A DNA stretch of 64,000 nt from Mucidula mucida (lineage: Eukaryota > Basidiomycota > Agaricomycetes > Agaricales > Physalacriaceae): NCBI GenBank assembly GCA_015501055.1, contig JADNYV010000033.1, positions 62,001 through 126,000 on the forward strand, given 5' to 3'. This document shows, one piece after another, positions 33,257 to 44,600 of this stretch. The translations under genes were made by a program, and so were the position numbers. The notes beneath the pieces are model-generated. The model was not told the DNA's origin. It searched no databases and saw only the letters and a program-made list of their open reading frames with translations. Position 1 is the stretch's first letter. Each line of letters starts with the position of its first letter.

Positions 33257-36200
33257 CGTAGTTCGGTTTCAGGTGGGGAAGAAGCAAAAAACAAACGCGA
33301 GATTCTTCAAGATGATCAGCAAAAATAGATCACATCTCTTTCGTAAATCTCGAACCAACGGCGGACGTTAGCGTGAGATATCGGTAGATATGGAAACAAA
33401 ATTTGCCACTTGCCATCATCGACAATCCCCAGGAACGAAGCGGGATAAGGCTTGCACCATTGCCAGACAAGCTCTCGTTGACAGCGTGGCTCAGGCTGGA
33501 GAGCATGATCGCATACGTACCGCCACGGGACGCCTAAAAGAGGAGCGCATACGTATATCACCGCGAATACGGGACCTGATTAGCACCTACTGTATTCATT
33601 CGCAAGATCACACGTGGGATGAGAGCTCTCGACGTTGATCCGGGAGATGAAATCCTACAAGGGTGGACTCATCATCAATCGTTACTCACCAGGGAAAGTG
33701 AATGCCAAAGACCTGAAATATTCGCGACCAGATAGATAAACACCTACCCAACGCACATCTTAGCGGATACCGAACAATCACGCATTGCATTAAGCATGAG
33801 GATTTCCAAAAACATCGAGACCGAGGCCCGAGCCCGTCGTCTTGGTTTTAGAGAAAAAACCAAGTGACTCACAAAAAACGCCACCGTAGGATACCAAAAT
33901 GGATATCGCGCCCCAGCATCAATGGATTCAATATATACTTGATCGGCCCCAACCTAGGTTCGACCACGAGAGGCCCATTCAATTGACAGCCCTGCCGCCT
34001 GCGGCCTGGTCGAGCGGAACTTCACCTGACAAATTGACCGAACCACTTACTCTTCTTGGGCCATGCTAAAGCGTACAGCAATGTGGTACCGGATGGAAGT
34101 TTCTAATAGTACGAGCCGACATGACCACAGCCTAGGAACCGGCGTCATCCGAGAACTCGGAGTTGTGGTGGTAAAGCCTTGAAACACGACGCGTTTTCTA
34201 AGAGAAGCAGATGACTGACGATCCCAACATTCCAGCGAAAAAGGTAGCCACGGTTGAAAGACGCGACGACACGAGTGTGGGCACGCCCCGATTCAGAGTA
34301 GCGAGAAGGGGAAAGCAATTGGTCCTTGGAGACGCGCCAAGCTAGGCAATTCCCGCATCACGTTGTCCCGCGAGGCCTCAGGTACTCTGGCAGCGGTCGA
34401 TAGCTAACTTGATAGTAGCGACGCCGATGTGGAGTGCCGAGGACTTGGTGGAACGATGCAGAGGAGAGAAAGGGGCTGGTGGCGAGACTGGATCGGCCAC
34501 GTGGTGACGCGGGTGATGCCGAATCTACAACGCTCCTCAACAAATCTGAATTCCCATTGAACCTCTCGTCGAGAATCTTCACAAATTACGGTTTCAATGA
34601 GGAAAACTGTTCAGAACTTCTATCTCATCATATTTCTGTCCCAGGTATCGGTTCTACCGTCGCGCAGAGAGATGACAGCCTTTTATCTCAACGAGTATAC
34701 GTACCGAAGAGTTTAGTGCGGGCGGGAGCCACTGCGAACCGACACGATTATGATGCTGGTCTCGGCTCTGAAACGGACGCATTAGCATTTCACAACTTAG
34801 AATCAACACTATATATCTGTGCTACTAGAAGATCTATCGGAATTCGCGCGGTGGTGAGAAAGTTTCGGGGTGATCACTCCCAAGCGGGCACAGCGCCGGC
34901 GTGTGATGTTTCTCAAAGAATCGCTGTTGACGCGTATCATTTGCGCAAATTTCCGGACATTATCAGCACGAGTTAATAGAGACTCGAAAGAGATGAATAA
35001 CACCGTAACTAGGATGATCTTCCAAGAGACGATGATATCTTGTACTTAAAAGAGCGCAAGAAGCGGAGAAGGGGGAGGGGGGAGCGTAAGCGCCCGGCCA
35101 TATATGGTTCAGGGAGGTAGGTCGTGCCATAAATGGGACTGCACCTTTCCCAGTGTCTCCGCAAGTGACGAGGTGATAATTAATTATGTGAACACCTACA
35201 GGATCAATAGAACCCACTGGACCTGGGACCTAGGAATATAACAACCGAGATAGTCGGTGAAGATGCGCTTACTCCGTAGGGAGTTATGCAATGCAGAGGA
35301 CTCAGAGGAACCCAGTTAGTACAAAGCCGGGTTCCCCTACGCAACCAATCAAGGCCATGACGGCGATATGCTGTGTCTATGTCGCGGCCGATGTTGAGAC
35401 ATCGTAATGTACATACAGGGCGAACGGGATGCAAGATGCAGGTTCAGCGAAAGCTGTCAATTGAAAATTGGCGTAGATGCCCCATGGCGATAAACCGTAC
35501 TTCGCGCTGCTTCCCTGAGAGATTCGCATCTGATTTGCTTCCGTCAAGCTTTCGTGGTGATGAACAGAGCTATTCGACAAAACACTCTTTGAGAGGTACA
35601 TCAAAGGTTTGAACGCGTCCAGAGATATCTGATGCCGTGTGCGACGTCGACAAGCAGGCCGTGAACGCGAAGTGCGGCTCTAGACACGAGGGTATCACAG
35701 CCATCGTCGGTGAATGGAGGGCGAAAGAAGTGACATACTCTGGTGCATCTTCGGCTGCAGGCGGCATCACAATTCAATGCGAAGAAGGGAAAAGAAACAA
35801 TCTAACACTGCGTTTGAACATGGAAACTAATACCAAGGATATTCTCGAATGCTCGTGCGACGTCCAAGTGTGGGCACGAGATATTGGTAGAGACAAAAAT
35901 GAAATGCCACACGTAACACGTACAGATTGACGAAAGAGTAAAGCTTCACGAAGATAAGATTGCACAGATAGGCTTAGAGCATTGAAGCCAAGACGTACTG
36001 TACTGTAAAAAGCTTCATGTTTAATGGTAATTGACTGTACTCTGTGCCGTGTTGCATGAGTCGAAAGATAACGACACTAGTGCAGTCTTCACAGTTATAG
36101 TTCCGTCCAATTAGGCTTAGTCTTGTAGCAATGAGCGCGGACGAGATCGACGCCGGAGGTTGAGCAGAACGACGAGGCAGAGGCGGAAGCTTCAATTGGC

Positions 36201-36387
36201 TAAACGTGGCCTTGCAATCGACGCAACAGTCGAAAGAAGTGAAGACAGAGGCGAAAGATGGCGTCTTGTGTATCCAAGGACGACGGAGTTACCAACCACC
36301 GGCGACCAAGTCAACTTCAAGGATATCTGGAGAAACTTTTTGATCACCGGTGACCCTCCTGTCCTCGATCAATCATCTCCTCGGCTC
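33257..36387. other. Gene-poor 3.1-kb region
   Basis: The longest stretch without a recognised gene. ORFs of 97-180 codons occur (34434-34976 plus, 35637-35930 plus) but have no motifs. The 35637-35930 frame (GGITIQCEEG, ECSCDVQVWARD) looks protein-like and could be one exon of an unknown gene. No transposon domain, terminal repeat or low-complexity tract was identified. Confidence 0.4.
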
Positions 36388-37168
36388 ATGGCACTGACCA
36401 TCCAACTCTCAACCGGGGTATCCCTCGAAGCGGAACTATGCGTTCCACAAGCTGAATCCAGCGGGGGCGCTCGTCTCGCCATATTTCTCCACCCCTGGTC
36501 CTGGCTCGGCGGACGCATGGACGATCCGTAAGACCCAGCCGACTCCCCTCCACGACCCGTTTCCAACTATTGCAGAGTCGTCTCTGTCCTCATGGATACG
36601 TTCGCGCGCCACAACTTTCATATGCTTCGTTACAACTCCCGAGGTGTCGGGAGGTCGACTGGATGGGCTTCCTTGACTGGTTCAAGCGAAGGCGAGGATC
36701 TCTGCGCCCTCGTAAAATGGGCCCTCGAGCGCATTGGGAATGTCAAAAATCTTGTTCTCGTGGTATATATGCTTTTTTCAGATATCAAGTCATCTAAATT
36801 CTACCCAGGGATACTCATATGGCTCCCTCATTACCACCCTTTGCCCGTCTCTCCCTTCGATACCCACGTCCTACTTGCTTGTCTCTTATCCAGTTGGGCC
36901 AAGGGCATGGCTTACTCTCTTCCGTTCTTCACTGTATGAAAGGGCTCTTGGTTCAATTCTCGAAACAAAAGCTCGCGTGCTCATAGTGTATGGGACTGAA
37001 GACGAGTTCACCAGTGTCGAGCGGTACGAACAGTGGACATCAGGTTTGAGTTCCGAGGAGAATCTAGAAGTTACCCGAATCGAAGGAGGCAGTCACTTCT
37101 GGAGAGGATCAAGTAGTCGCCGGTTGAGTGCGACCGTGGACGCTTGGCTCCTTCATCAGTCTCACTGA
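36388..37168 (+). CDS. Alpha/beta hydrolase
   Basis: Serine hydrolase of the alpha/beta fold with unknown substrate, close in style to small fungal/bacterial hydrolases with an HPWSWLGG oxyanion-side motif. Start MALTIQLSTGVSL at 36388. Introns are 36528-36575 (phase 2) and 36763-36808 (phase 0). Motifs: FLHPWSWLGGRMDDP, YNSRGVGRSTG, nucleophile elbow GYSYG (its exon begins exactly at the G after the second intron), Asp in VYGTEDEF and His in GGSHFW. The stop is at 37166. All three catalytic residues are present, about 225 residues, no signal peptide, so cytosolic. Confidence 0.85.
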
Positions 37169-37231
37169 GTGTGTGCAATTCAATTACGGTGTTTCACACT
37201 CAGGTCAGGAATGGAAAATCTAAGCAGTGTT

Positions 37232-37800
37232 TTATTCATTGTTTTGACTACGTCTGACTCCAGAGATATGAGGCCCGCTCACTGATGAACGACCATTTAT
37301 ATTTGACATCAATCCAGACAACCATGCTATCCATAAAAATGTGACAGTGAAATGCATCAGCGTTGTTCTTGAGTCCGGCCGCCGGTAAGTACTCTGGAGG
37401 AGTTGCCTGGAGCTCAAGTAGCGGTGTAGTCAATCTCACTCTGACTGGCCAAGTTGAGTCCCTTCAAGACTACAACAACGAGGTTGTGGCATAAAAAGGT
37501 AACGTCCTTTTGTTGGTTGATGCAGCGCGTTTAGGGACCGTAGGTAGAATGAGTACGTAGGTCTGTCGTCCACTGTCGGTCCGCGTGGTACAAGGAAGTT
37601 GCCTTGAGATTGTTGACACCCCGAGGAAATGCGTTTACGCACTCTGTGTGGGAATCAGAAATAACATATCCTAATGCCAGCACGGTGAGTACGAAAGACT
37701 CACAAAAGACTGACTTGAAATGAAACCTACATTGATATAGATCATTCAAGTCAATGGCATTGTCCATGATCTTGCTAACATACCTATGATTGCGGCAGGT
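37232..37800 (-). pseudogene. Relic of a sesquiterpene synthase
   Basis: Minus-strand pieces match the C-terminal third of class I fungal terpene synthases in the right order: SKIMDNAIDLNDLY (about 37755-37790; compare GKIIDSAIDVIIYTND in the intact gene at 58.57 kb), a degraded NSE region after an intron-like GCATTAG, and HIFMDSMVVWIDVKYKWSFI (about 37290-37350; compare HFIDGMALWVDGHIEWSFIS). The pieces lie in different frames with stops between, and I found no N-terminal DDxxD half nearby. It is therefore a 5'-truncated, frameshifted remnant. It differs from the intact synthase at many positions, so it is probably another paralog and not a recent copy. Confidence 0.65.
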
Positions 37801-38141
37801 CATTCTGAACGAGACTATAGTCAAAGCACAGACGCTCATGCGTAACTAGGTCGTCCGAGAATCGTTCGTCATGGTCATCGTTGAAGACGAATCCCTGTGA
37901 GGCCACTGAGGCGCCTTGCGCTGCAAGGTGCCGGCGATTCTGTGCGGGGAATTCCTAGGGGGTGGCAGGGTATAAATCTTTAGAGAACTCTAGCATTGGA
38001 CGTGATATTGTCCTTGACAGGCAAATCTTCCACCGACATTGTGGTGGCAATAGTCAAGTCGGCCCGCAACAAGCGTCAACAGCTCCCAAAGGCCCCGATC
38101 ACAAGCTGCCCTGTTCACTCTTTCTCTCCTCCCACGACATC

Positions 38142-39168
38142 ATGGTTCGCAAAGATCCTGTAACTGGCTCGATATCCGCGCAGGCCCAACAAGACCTCCT
38201 CTCGGATGGCATAGAGAACTTTGAATTGCCCAAGAGCGTCATCACCAAGATCGCCAGATCCGCTGTAAGCATTCCTGCTTTTTAATGACTGGAATGTCCA
38301 ACAACTGCACTGCAAAGATCCCAGAGAATGCGAAATTGCAGAAAGAAACAATTCTTTCGCTTGTTAAAGGCTCTACGGTCTTCGTGAACTACCTAGGTGC
38401 GTTACCACCTGTCTCTCGCCAGACGCGCGCTAATCAACGTGTCAATAGCTGCAACGCAAGTAGAAACCTATTGTACGCGTGAAATGATTTATCTGATGCG
38501 CGTATCCCCTATCCATCAGTGCCCACGATGTCGCAATATCCAAACAGCACAAGAGTATCTCGGCTACTGATGTCCTAAGGGCCCTCGAAGTACTGGAACT
38601 CGGGGATCTTGTGGATGGCTTACAGTCAGAGCTACAAAGTGAGTACACATCGTCTTACCCAGAATAATAACTGACGCGTTCTATAGTCTATCGTGAACTC
38701 GCTAAGACAGACAAGAGCAAAAAGGGGACATCGACTATTATATCGGCGAGTACTCGTGGAAAACAGACAGCGGGTTCTGCATCGACTCCAGTTGCTACAC
38801 CGGCCGGTAGCCCACTGAAGATCCAACTCAAGCAGAAGGAGAAGGCGGGCGCTGTCACTCTTCCTTCGCCTTTCAGCTCTGCTCCCCTGAGTTTAAGAAA
38901 TACGCCCAATGAGTCCATTTCGACTGGGCCCGCGAGTATGGATGTGGATGATTTACCGCCAGCAGCCGAAGATCAAGAGATGGCGGAAGCTGTCGAAGAG
39001 GAGGAAGAGGAGATTGTTGACGACGATGTTGACGAGGAGGACGAGGAAGAGCCGGATGATCTGCAGGACACTGTCGCGCTTGAGGAGGAGGAATTGCGGC
39101 TGGATGCTAAAGCCTTGGATGAACCCGGCCTAAGTCTTGCTGGAGCCAGGATGGGTGAAGATGACTGA
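38142..39168 (+). CDS. DPB4: Histone-fold protein DPB4/POLE3-like, paralog A with acidic tail
   Basis: Histone-fold subunit shared in other fungi by DNA polymerase epsilon and ISW2/CHRAC chromatin remodelling. Start MVRKDPVTGSISAQAQQ. The fold reads ENFELPKSVITKIARSA, IPENAKLQKETILSLV, GSTVFVNYLAATAHDVA and KQHKSISATDVLRALEVLEL. The exon pattern includes a 7-nt exon at 38449-38455 followed by a GC..AG intron. After the fold there is a Ser/Thr/Pro linker and a long Asp/Glu tail (about 38990-39060), as in POLE3/CHRAC17, where the acidic tail assists histone handling. It ends at TGA 39166. A second, tail-less paralog lies at 50.5 kb. Confidence 0.88.
38449..38455 (+). other. DPB4: 7-nt micro-exon of DPB4 paralog A with downstream GC..AG intron
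   Basis: Exon CTGCAAC lies between intron 38397-38448 (GTGCGT..TAG) and intron 38456-38519 (GCAAGT..CAG). It gives YLAATAHDV. Using the nearby GT as donor instead breaks the frame. The same arrangement occurs in paralog B. Confidence 0.8.
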
Positions 39169-39593
39169 TTGTTTCGCGGTTTCGTATTTAAGACTCGCGT
39201 TCACTGTTGTATTCTTTATTCTTATGTCATTCAGATTCGGTTGAATATTGGACGAACCACCAATGATGGAGCGGCCTAGAGTATAAGCGGTTGGCGCCAC
39301 GCTGCCTCGATAAAATGGGAGACGTTTCTATATGGTATTATGTGTAAACGGCCCATCGATATACGTGAGTAGTCTCCCTGTCAGACCAAATGAACAAGCT
39401 TTTTCTTTAGAAAAGGACAAAAAAATGTGAGATAGAGAACATGAAAGGTAGATTGCTTAAACTTAAAGCGGAACGTGCTGGTGAAGAGTAGACCCCGAAC
39501 ACGATCCACTACTTGATATGGAGAGGCAAAGCAAAGACGCAGCTCTACACTGTTCTCCACTAGCGTGTCATCGAATGCGCAACAAAAACAGCT
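39169..39593. other. Intergenic, convergent 3' ends
   Basis: Presumed 3' untranslated sequence of DPB4-A and of the minus-strand gene. Nothing recognised. Confidence 0.4.
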
Positions 39594-40455
39594 TCACATG
39601 TTGCGCATCCAGAATTTCTTCACATACGATTTGGGGAGGCACTTCGTACTCGCTGTCCGCTCAAAAACCTCCATCCGTCCTTCATGCCACACAAGACTGA
39701 ACCGCCCGTCCGCGCCCTCCGCGACGACCATCGCGTGAAGCATCTCCAACACCGCTCCTTTGAATGTGCGCGTTCCTCACTGAAAGGCGGAGTAAATGCC
39801 CCGAGGTGTAACCGATGTGAAAAGACCCTTCTTATGCCACCCTATTACCATCTGAGACGTTTGTGAGAGGTAAAGCGCTCCTGAGGGCGTCGAAGTGAGT
39901 CGGACGATACGTCTTGCGGGACGGTGATGATTGATATCGTATTCGAACGGTTGATGGCAACTATCTTTAGGGGAGTGAGACCTTGAAGGCTTTGATCTTC
40001 CAATGAGGAAGTAAGGTCCTCCATTAGATCAGGAGCAGTACAAGCATCAACTTCGTATCGCACGACGAGTTTGAGAGCACCAAGTGACCGAAAGCAATTA
40101 TAGCGCTTCAAGCCCAGGAAAACGGTGCCGACTAACGGATGGAAAGAAACTGTGCGTTTACCCAGCAGATGGAAGTCAAGGCGGAAATCTGGCCGCTTTC
40201 CGGTGACCCACTGCATCAGCTTACGAAGTCCGTTTCGGTCCGTCATAAAGTGGACAGAGGACCAGTCAGACTCCAGAGTCATGACTTCGACTGCCAACAC
40301 CGTGGGGAGCATTGGTGCTGAGGGCGACATGCGCCCGTTGTAATTGGATGGAACAGGCGTATACACCCATCCGCTGTGGTATAATTAGTGGTAGAGATTC
40401 TTGAATGGTCGAAGGTATTCGGCGCATTCGGCAGGCAAAAAAAGTCGCAAGACAT
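39594..40455 (-). CDS. Conserved fungal protein of unknown function
   Basis: The central part, LESDWSSVHFMTDRNGLRKL then DFRLDFHLLGKRTVSFHP, followed by LVVRYEVDA and TVPQDVSSDSLRRPQERFTS, matches a widespread family of uncharacterised fungal proteins. A weak-donor intron (GTCTCA) can join HK|R to TRTFKGAVLEMLHAM. The last exon ends GRFSLVWHEGRMEVFERT, CLPKSYVKKFWMRNM, stop at 39594. The N-terminus is uncertain; an ATG at 40455 (MSCDFFCLPNAPNTF) spliced to VYTPVPSN is one option. No catalytic motif was recognised and no function is proposed. Confidence 0.6.
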
Positions 40456-40638
40456 TAGAACTAGAAGGCACATTCACGTTCAAAAGAGTCAATAAGCAAG
40501 AGGTCCCGAGTCAGAGTATGTCCAGCAAATACAGTAGCGAGAAGGGTATGGAGATGTCCAGAATGTTATCAGCCAAGCAACAAACTCTTATAGTGTCGGA
40601 TAAGATTCGTAGCGTCGGTAGCCAGCTGACCTACAGCG

Positions 40639-41592
40639 TCAAGATAGTGAACCTTGAGATGAGGTTGCAAGAGTACCTACACGTTCATTGTTGCGACTTT
40701 GCTCCACCTGGGCGTGAGCGTTCCGAAGGAATTCGTCGAGGCCTTGCTTTCGTCGAGCTTGATTACCTTGAACTAAAGCCGATGTCAGAAAGCGATTGAT
40801 AGAAATGGAGATAGACAGACTCATGGCACTGGCGGCTTCAATACTGTCCGCGCGCCGTTGGAATAGGTCTTCAATAATGGGTGGGTAGATCTGCAAGACG
40901 GCTTGTATGGATTCCTGTGAACACTGTGTGAATCTGAGATAAACTCTGAATCTAGAGGAAAGCACATCGCTCGCGGCCTCCAAGGCATCGAGGTCTTTTG
41001 ATGCGTCTTCAAACGAGAGTTCCTGTTGTCTGAGGGCAAAAATGTTGGATTTGAGTCCTTGACTGTATATATGCGTTGGAAAATGTTAAGGCAGAGGAGG
41101 TACTAGAACAAACAGATAAGTGGTGCCATTCTTGGACATTTCTTCGGCCATTTTACGTCCAGACACATAGAGAGCCTTCTTTTGATTCTCGAGAGCAGCG
41201 GAGCGAGCAGAGAGTTTCTTGGCCTGTTGTTCTGTTGTGAGGTTAGTCAATTAGCGATTATGATGGTGGAAAGGCGTACTCTTGTATTCCTGGAAGAATT
41301 TCTGGACGCTGCAGCGGTCGGGGTTCAGATCGCAGCCTGATATGAGAGAGCTGATTCACCCATCCGAGTCCGAGTCATCAATTTGCGTCACTTGGGGCTC
41401 CGGAACAGACTTCTTGTTGACAGTCTTGGGTTTCTGGTTGAAGAGATCGAAATTTGAATCGTCGTCGTCGTCGCTGTTTTCGTTGGCAAATGAGATTGGT
41501 GCCGACAGACGAGAAGGACGCGTATTTTCTATACAGGGAATCAGCTTGACAATCCCATAATGTGTGATATACCGACTAGGCGAGCGAGCCAT
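40639..41592 (-). CDS. Uncharacterised coiled-coil protein
   Basis: Start MARSP at 41592, spliced through a 46-nt intron to KNTRPSRLSAPISF. The N-terminal part is acidic (ENSDDDDDSNFDLF). A second part reads CSVQKFFQEYK, then QQAKKLSARSAALENQKKAL and GRKMAEEMSKNGTTYLF, with heptad-like spacing. The C-terminal part (SSRFRVYLRFTQCSQESIQ, LDEFLRNAHAQVEQ) is helical and ends at 40639. The junction after IDDSDSD is unresolved: a TGA interrupts the frame and only a too-short GT..AG would remove it. I do not recognise the family. It shares a 107-bp divergent promoter with STT4. Confidence 0.55.
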
Positions 41593-41699
41593 GGTTGATG
41601 GTGGTGGTAAGAGAAAGAGGCGCGACGCGTTTGTTTGGTTCCACAGGGACCTTCTCTGGTGCCGCCAAATACGGCATTTACACTGCGGCTCTTCCCTTC
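41593..41699. promoter_or_regulatory. Divergent promoter of the coiled-coil gene and STT4
   Basis: 107 bp between opposing start codons, no TATA box. Expression of the two genes may be coupled. Confidence 0.4.
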
Positions 41700-44600
41700 A
41701 TGGATTGGTAGGTATTCGCTGAGTTTCTACCTGCTATTGCTGATTACACCTTGAATGCAGTTTGGAATTGAACATTCACCAGCGCATCCTCTCGGACATC
41801 GCTTCGAGCGTTGGGGATGAGACGGATGACCTGCGGTATGCAGGAGACATGATAGGATCCAAAGTGCAAACGAGAAATGTCGCCAAATTACCGTCTACTC
41901 AACCAAATGGATTTGCTGTCAATGGTGCTCCGCAGAAGCAGGTTAACGGGAATTCTACAGTCGAGCAGGTGGACAGGGTCTTCATGGTGAGCAGCGTCTG
42001 TTTCGGCTGGAACATTGCCCAAACCCATCATAGTCCGCATCCCGTGTACACTGCAATATCGCGTTCGGCGAATTACTTTTCAATTTTCCCGAGGCACATA
42101 TCTCGGAAAGGATTGGCAGCATCCTGCCAGTACTCATTGACGTCCTGCGAGACATACCGTACATCGACTTTGACCGAAGCCTTTCCTGGGAAGGTCAGAA
42201 TGCTGGGTCCTTCTTGGCCGTCACACTGACTCCTCCATAGACTGGTCGTTACCTGATCAACTGGTATTCTCGACAGTCTCCGCTCTGCTGCGCGTAGCCA
42301 GTTTACATCCGGAACACAACGATGTCGCGACTGGAGCCATACTTGACTTCATTTCTGACATAACCACAAAGATAGCTACGACAGCCCGTGCGTTCTGCCC
42401 TCTCCATTCTGAAATTCAATTAACGCCTATTCAGCCTTGGATATATTGACACAATTGTCACCGGCCTTACACGGACTGTACCGTGCCATAAGTTCGACCT
42501 CATTCGCCTGGAACACTTCGCAATGGAGGCAACTACGAGAGCGCCTGACAGATCTATGTTCGCACTCTAATGTGGATCGTCTCAACCGACTTATCACCGA
42601 CCTAATTACTTTGGACGAAGAGGAGGCAGACTATGATACCCAACATTTCATCGAGACTTTTCTTGCACGTTACGTCTCTCGAGGCCGCCCTCTTAGTGGA
42701 TATTTCATTGTCTGCTGCGTTCTGGAGACGTCCTGGACAGTATTGGCACAAGCGTTGTCTCCACCTCGAACCGTCACTTATGGCAATCCTTCTGAGGCGG
42801 CTGCCGCTAATTCGGCGTGGAATTCGCTAATGAAACACCCTGCCCTCGATTTAGAGGTTGAGGATCAGAAGACTACTGAGATGCTAAAGTCGACCATTCA
42901 GTATGCGATGCAGTGCTTCACAGATCTCCTTCTTCAGATTCAAGATATGGACACTGAACCTCCACCGGATACGTACACGTGGGAGACTATGTCGGAAAGC
43001 TTGGTAGGGTTCAACGACTGCCAAGGCTACCTTTACTGACAATGTTCAGAAACTGGCATCCATTTGTTCCGTCGCCCTACGAGAACTAGATCAGCACCTG
43101 TACTCGCGTCTTCTACTATTTCTTAGTGAGGAGTCTCCGATCTCGGATAACCTTGTGCAGGAGGCAGCTCTCAAAGCAACGACGATTCTTGTGCAGAAGT
43201 AATCCCTCCAATAGTGTTTCATCAAAAATATGTTTAACATGTTTGCAGTTTCCCGGATATCGCCTCGAGAATGGCAACTCATCTGCGTCGCTTCGTTACA
43301 GCGCCCTTGCCTATATTCGAGTTCGAATTTGCTTCTGAAACTCGCGCTCCTCCTCCATTAGCTGCTGCTGCAAAATGCCTTGCTCAATGTATTAAGGTCT
43401 GTTCCCCAAAACATTTTGAAATCCTGAACTGATAGTCTGTGACTCTAGCTTGCGCCAGGCGACGATTTGATCATGTCCAACATGTATTCGCTATTGAACT
43501 ACATCGCTGCCACGAGCAAAGAAATCTACGAGAGTTCCAGTAGTTCTCAGCTGATCAATAACCCATTATATACCGGGCAGGATATCGAGCCTCTTCCCTC
43601 CGCCGAGACGGGTCTTCATGGTCTATCAGAGGACGAGAAGCGACTAGTGGGTATCAGCACGATCTCCGTTGTCACCCGGCTCGCGCTGGAGTTTAGGACT
43701 GAAGAGGCATGTTTTGTTGTAGTTAATATTCCATCATCCTGACTGACCATGATTTAGGTCACACGTCTCACTATTTCTATGTTGCTTCAACGGCTCCGTT
43801 CAGCCGAGCCAACGGTCGAGGCAGCTATCGCGTACAATTTGGTTGATTTAGCGCTATCGGCTCCCGAAAGCTCCTTTGTCGACATCATTCGCGTCTTCTC
43901 GACGATCAACCGCTCAGCGAATCCTGATGACCCTCGCTTCTCGAATAATATGGTGAGAGCTCCATAGATTCCAACTTGCGCAGTACTGACAGCCTTCAGG
44001 TTCTGGCTGCACAGACGAGATTGGCCCAAGAAATGCACCGTCGGCCAGAGTTGTATGACCTGTACTTGGTTGAACTTTTGACCTTGTTTGCCGACAAAGG
44101 TGTAGCCATCCAGAACGTTAAGATTGCAAACCATCATGTCAAGGTACCTACTCGTTCGTCCTTTGGAGTGTGTAATTCACCGCCCGGACACAGACCGACG
44201 ATATGATTGAGCAATTGGCCTCACTGCTTTTACCCATCGACGCGCTTCTCGCGCATAAAGATTACAGCCCTCACATCAATTCGTCCTCAGTTGTGGTGGC
44301 GCTTTTCAGAAATATGTGGTTTTTGTGTATCCTTTTCCACTTTACTAGCGACGAGGACAAACATTCCAACGCCATGGGTTGGAAGCGGCCTGCCATGGCT
44401 CGCATAGCCGCGAAGACCCCTGCCATGGTTGTGGAGGAATCCCAAGATGCGGTGGCTAGCGACGTGGAATACAACTCTGTCATCCGCCAGGAATACGCGC
44501 ATACAGTGAGTTATTTCCAAGCAGGGTTTAGCGGTAGCTGATTGGTTCGTTGCAGGTCATCTCAAAACATCGCACGTCCTTGACAGCCCATATACCACTT

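Noticed and set aside
34434..34976. 180-codon plus-strand ORF
   Set aside because: No recognisable motif, promoter or partner exon; could be chance in GC-balanced DNA.
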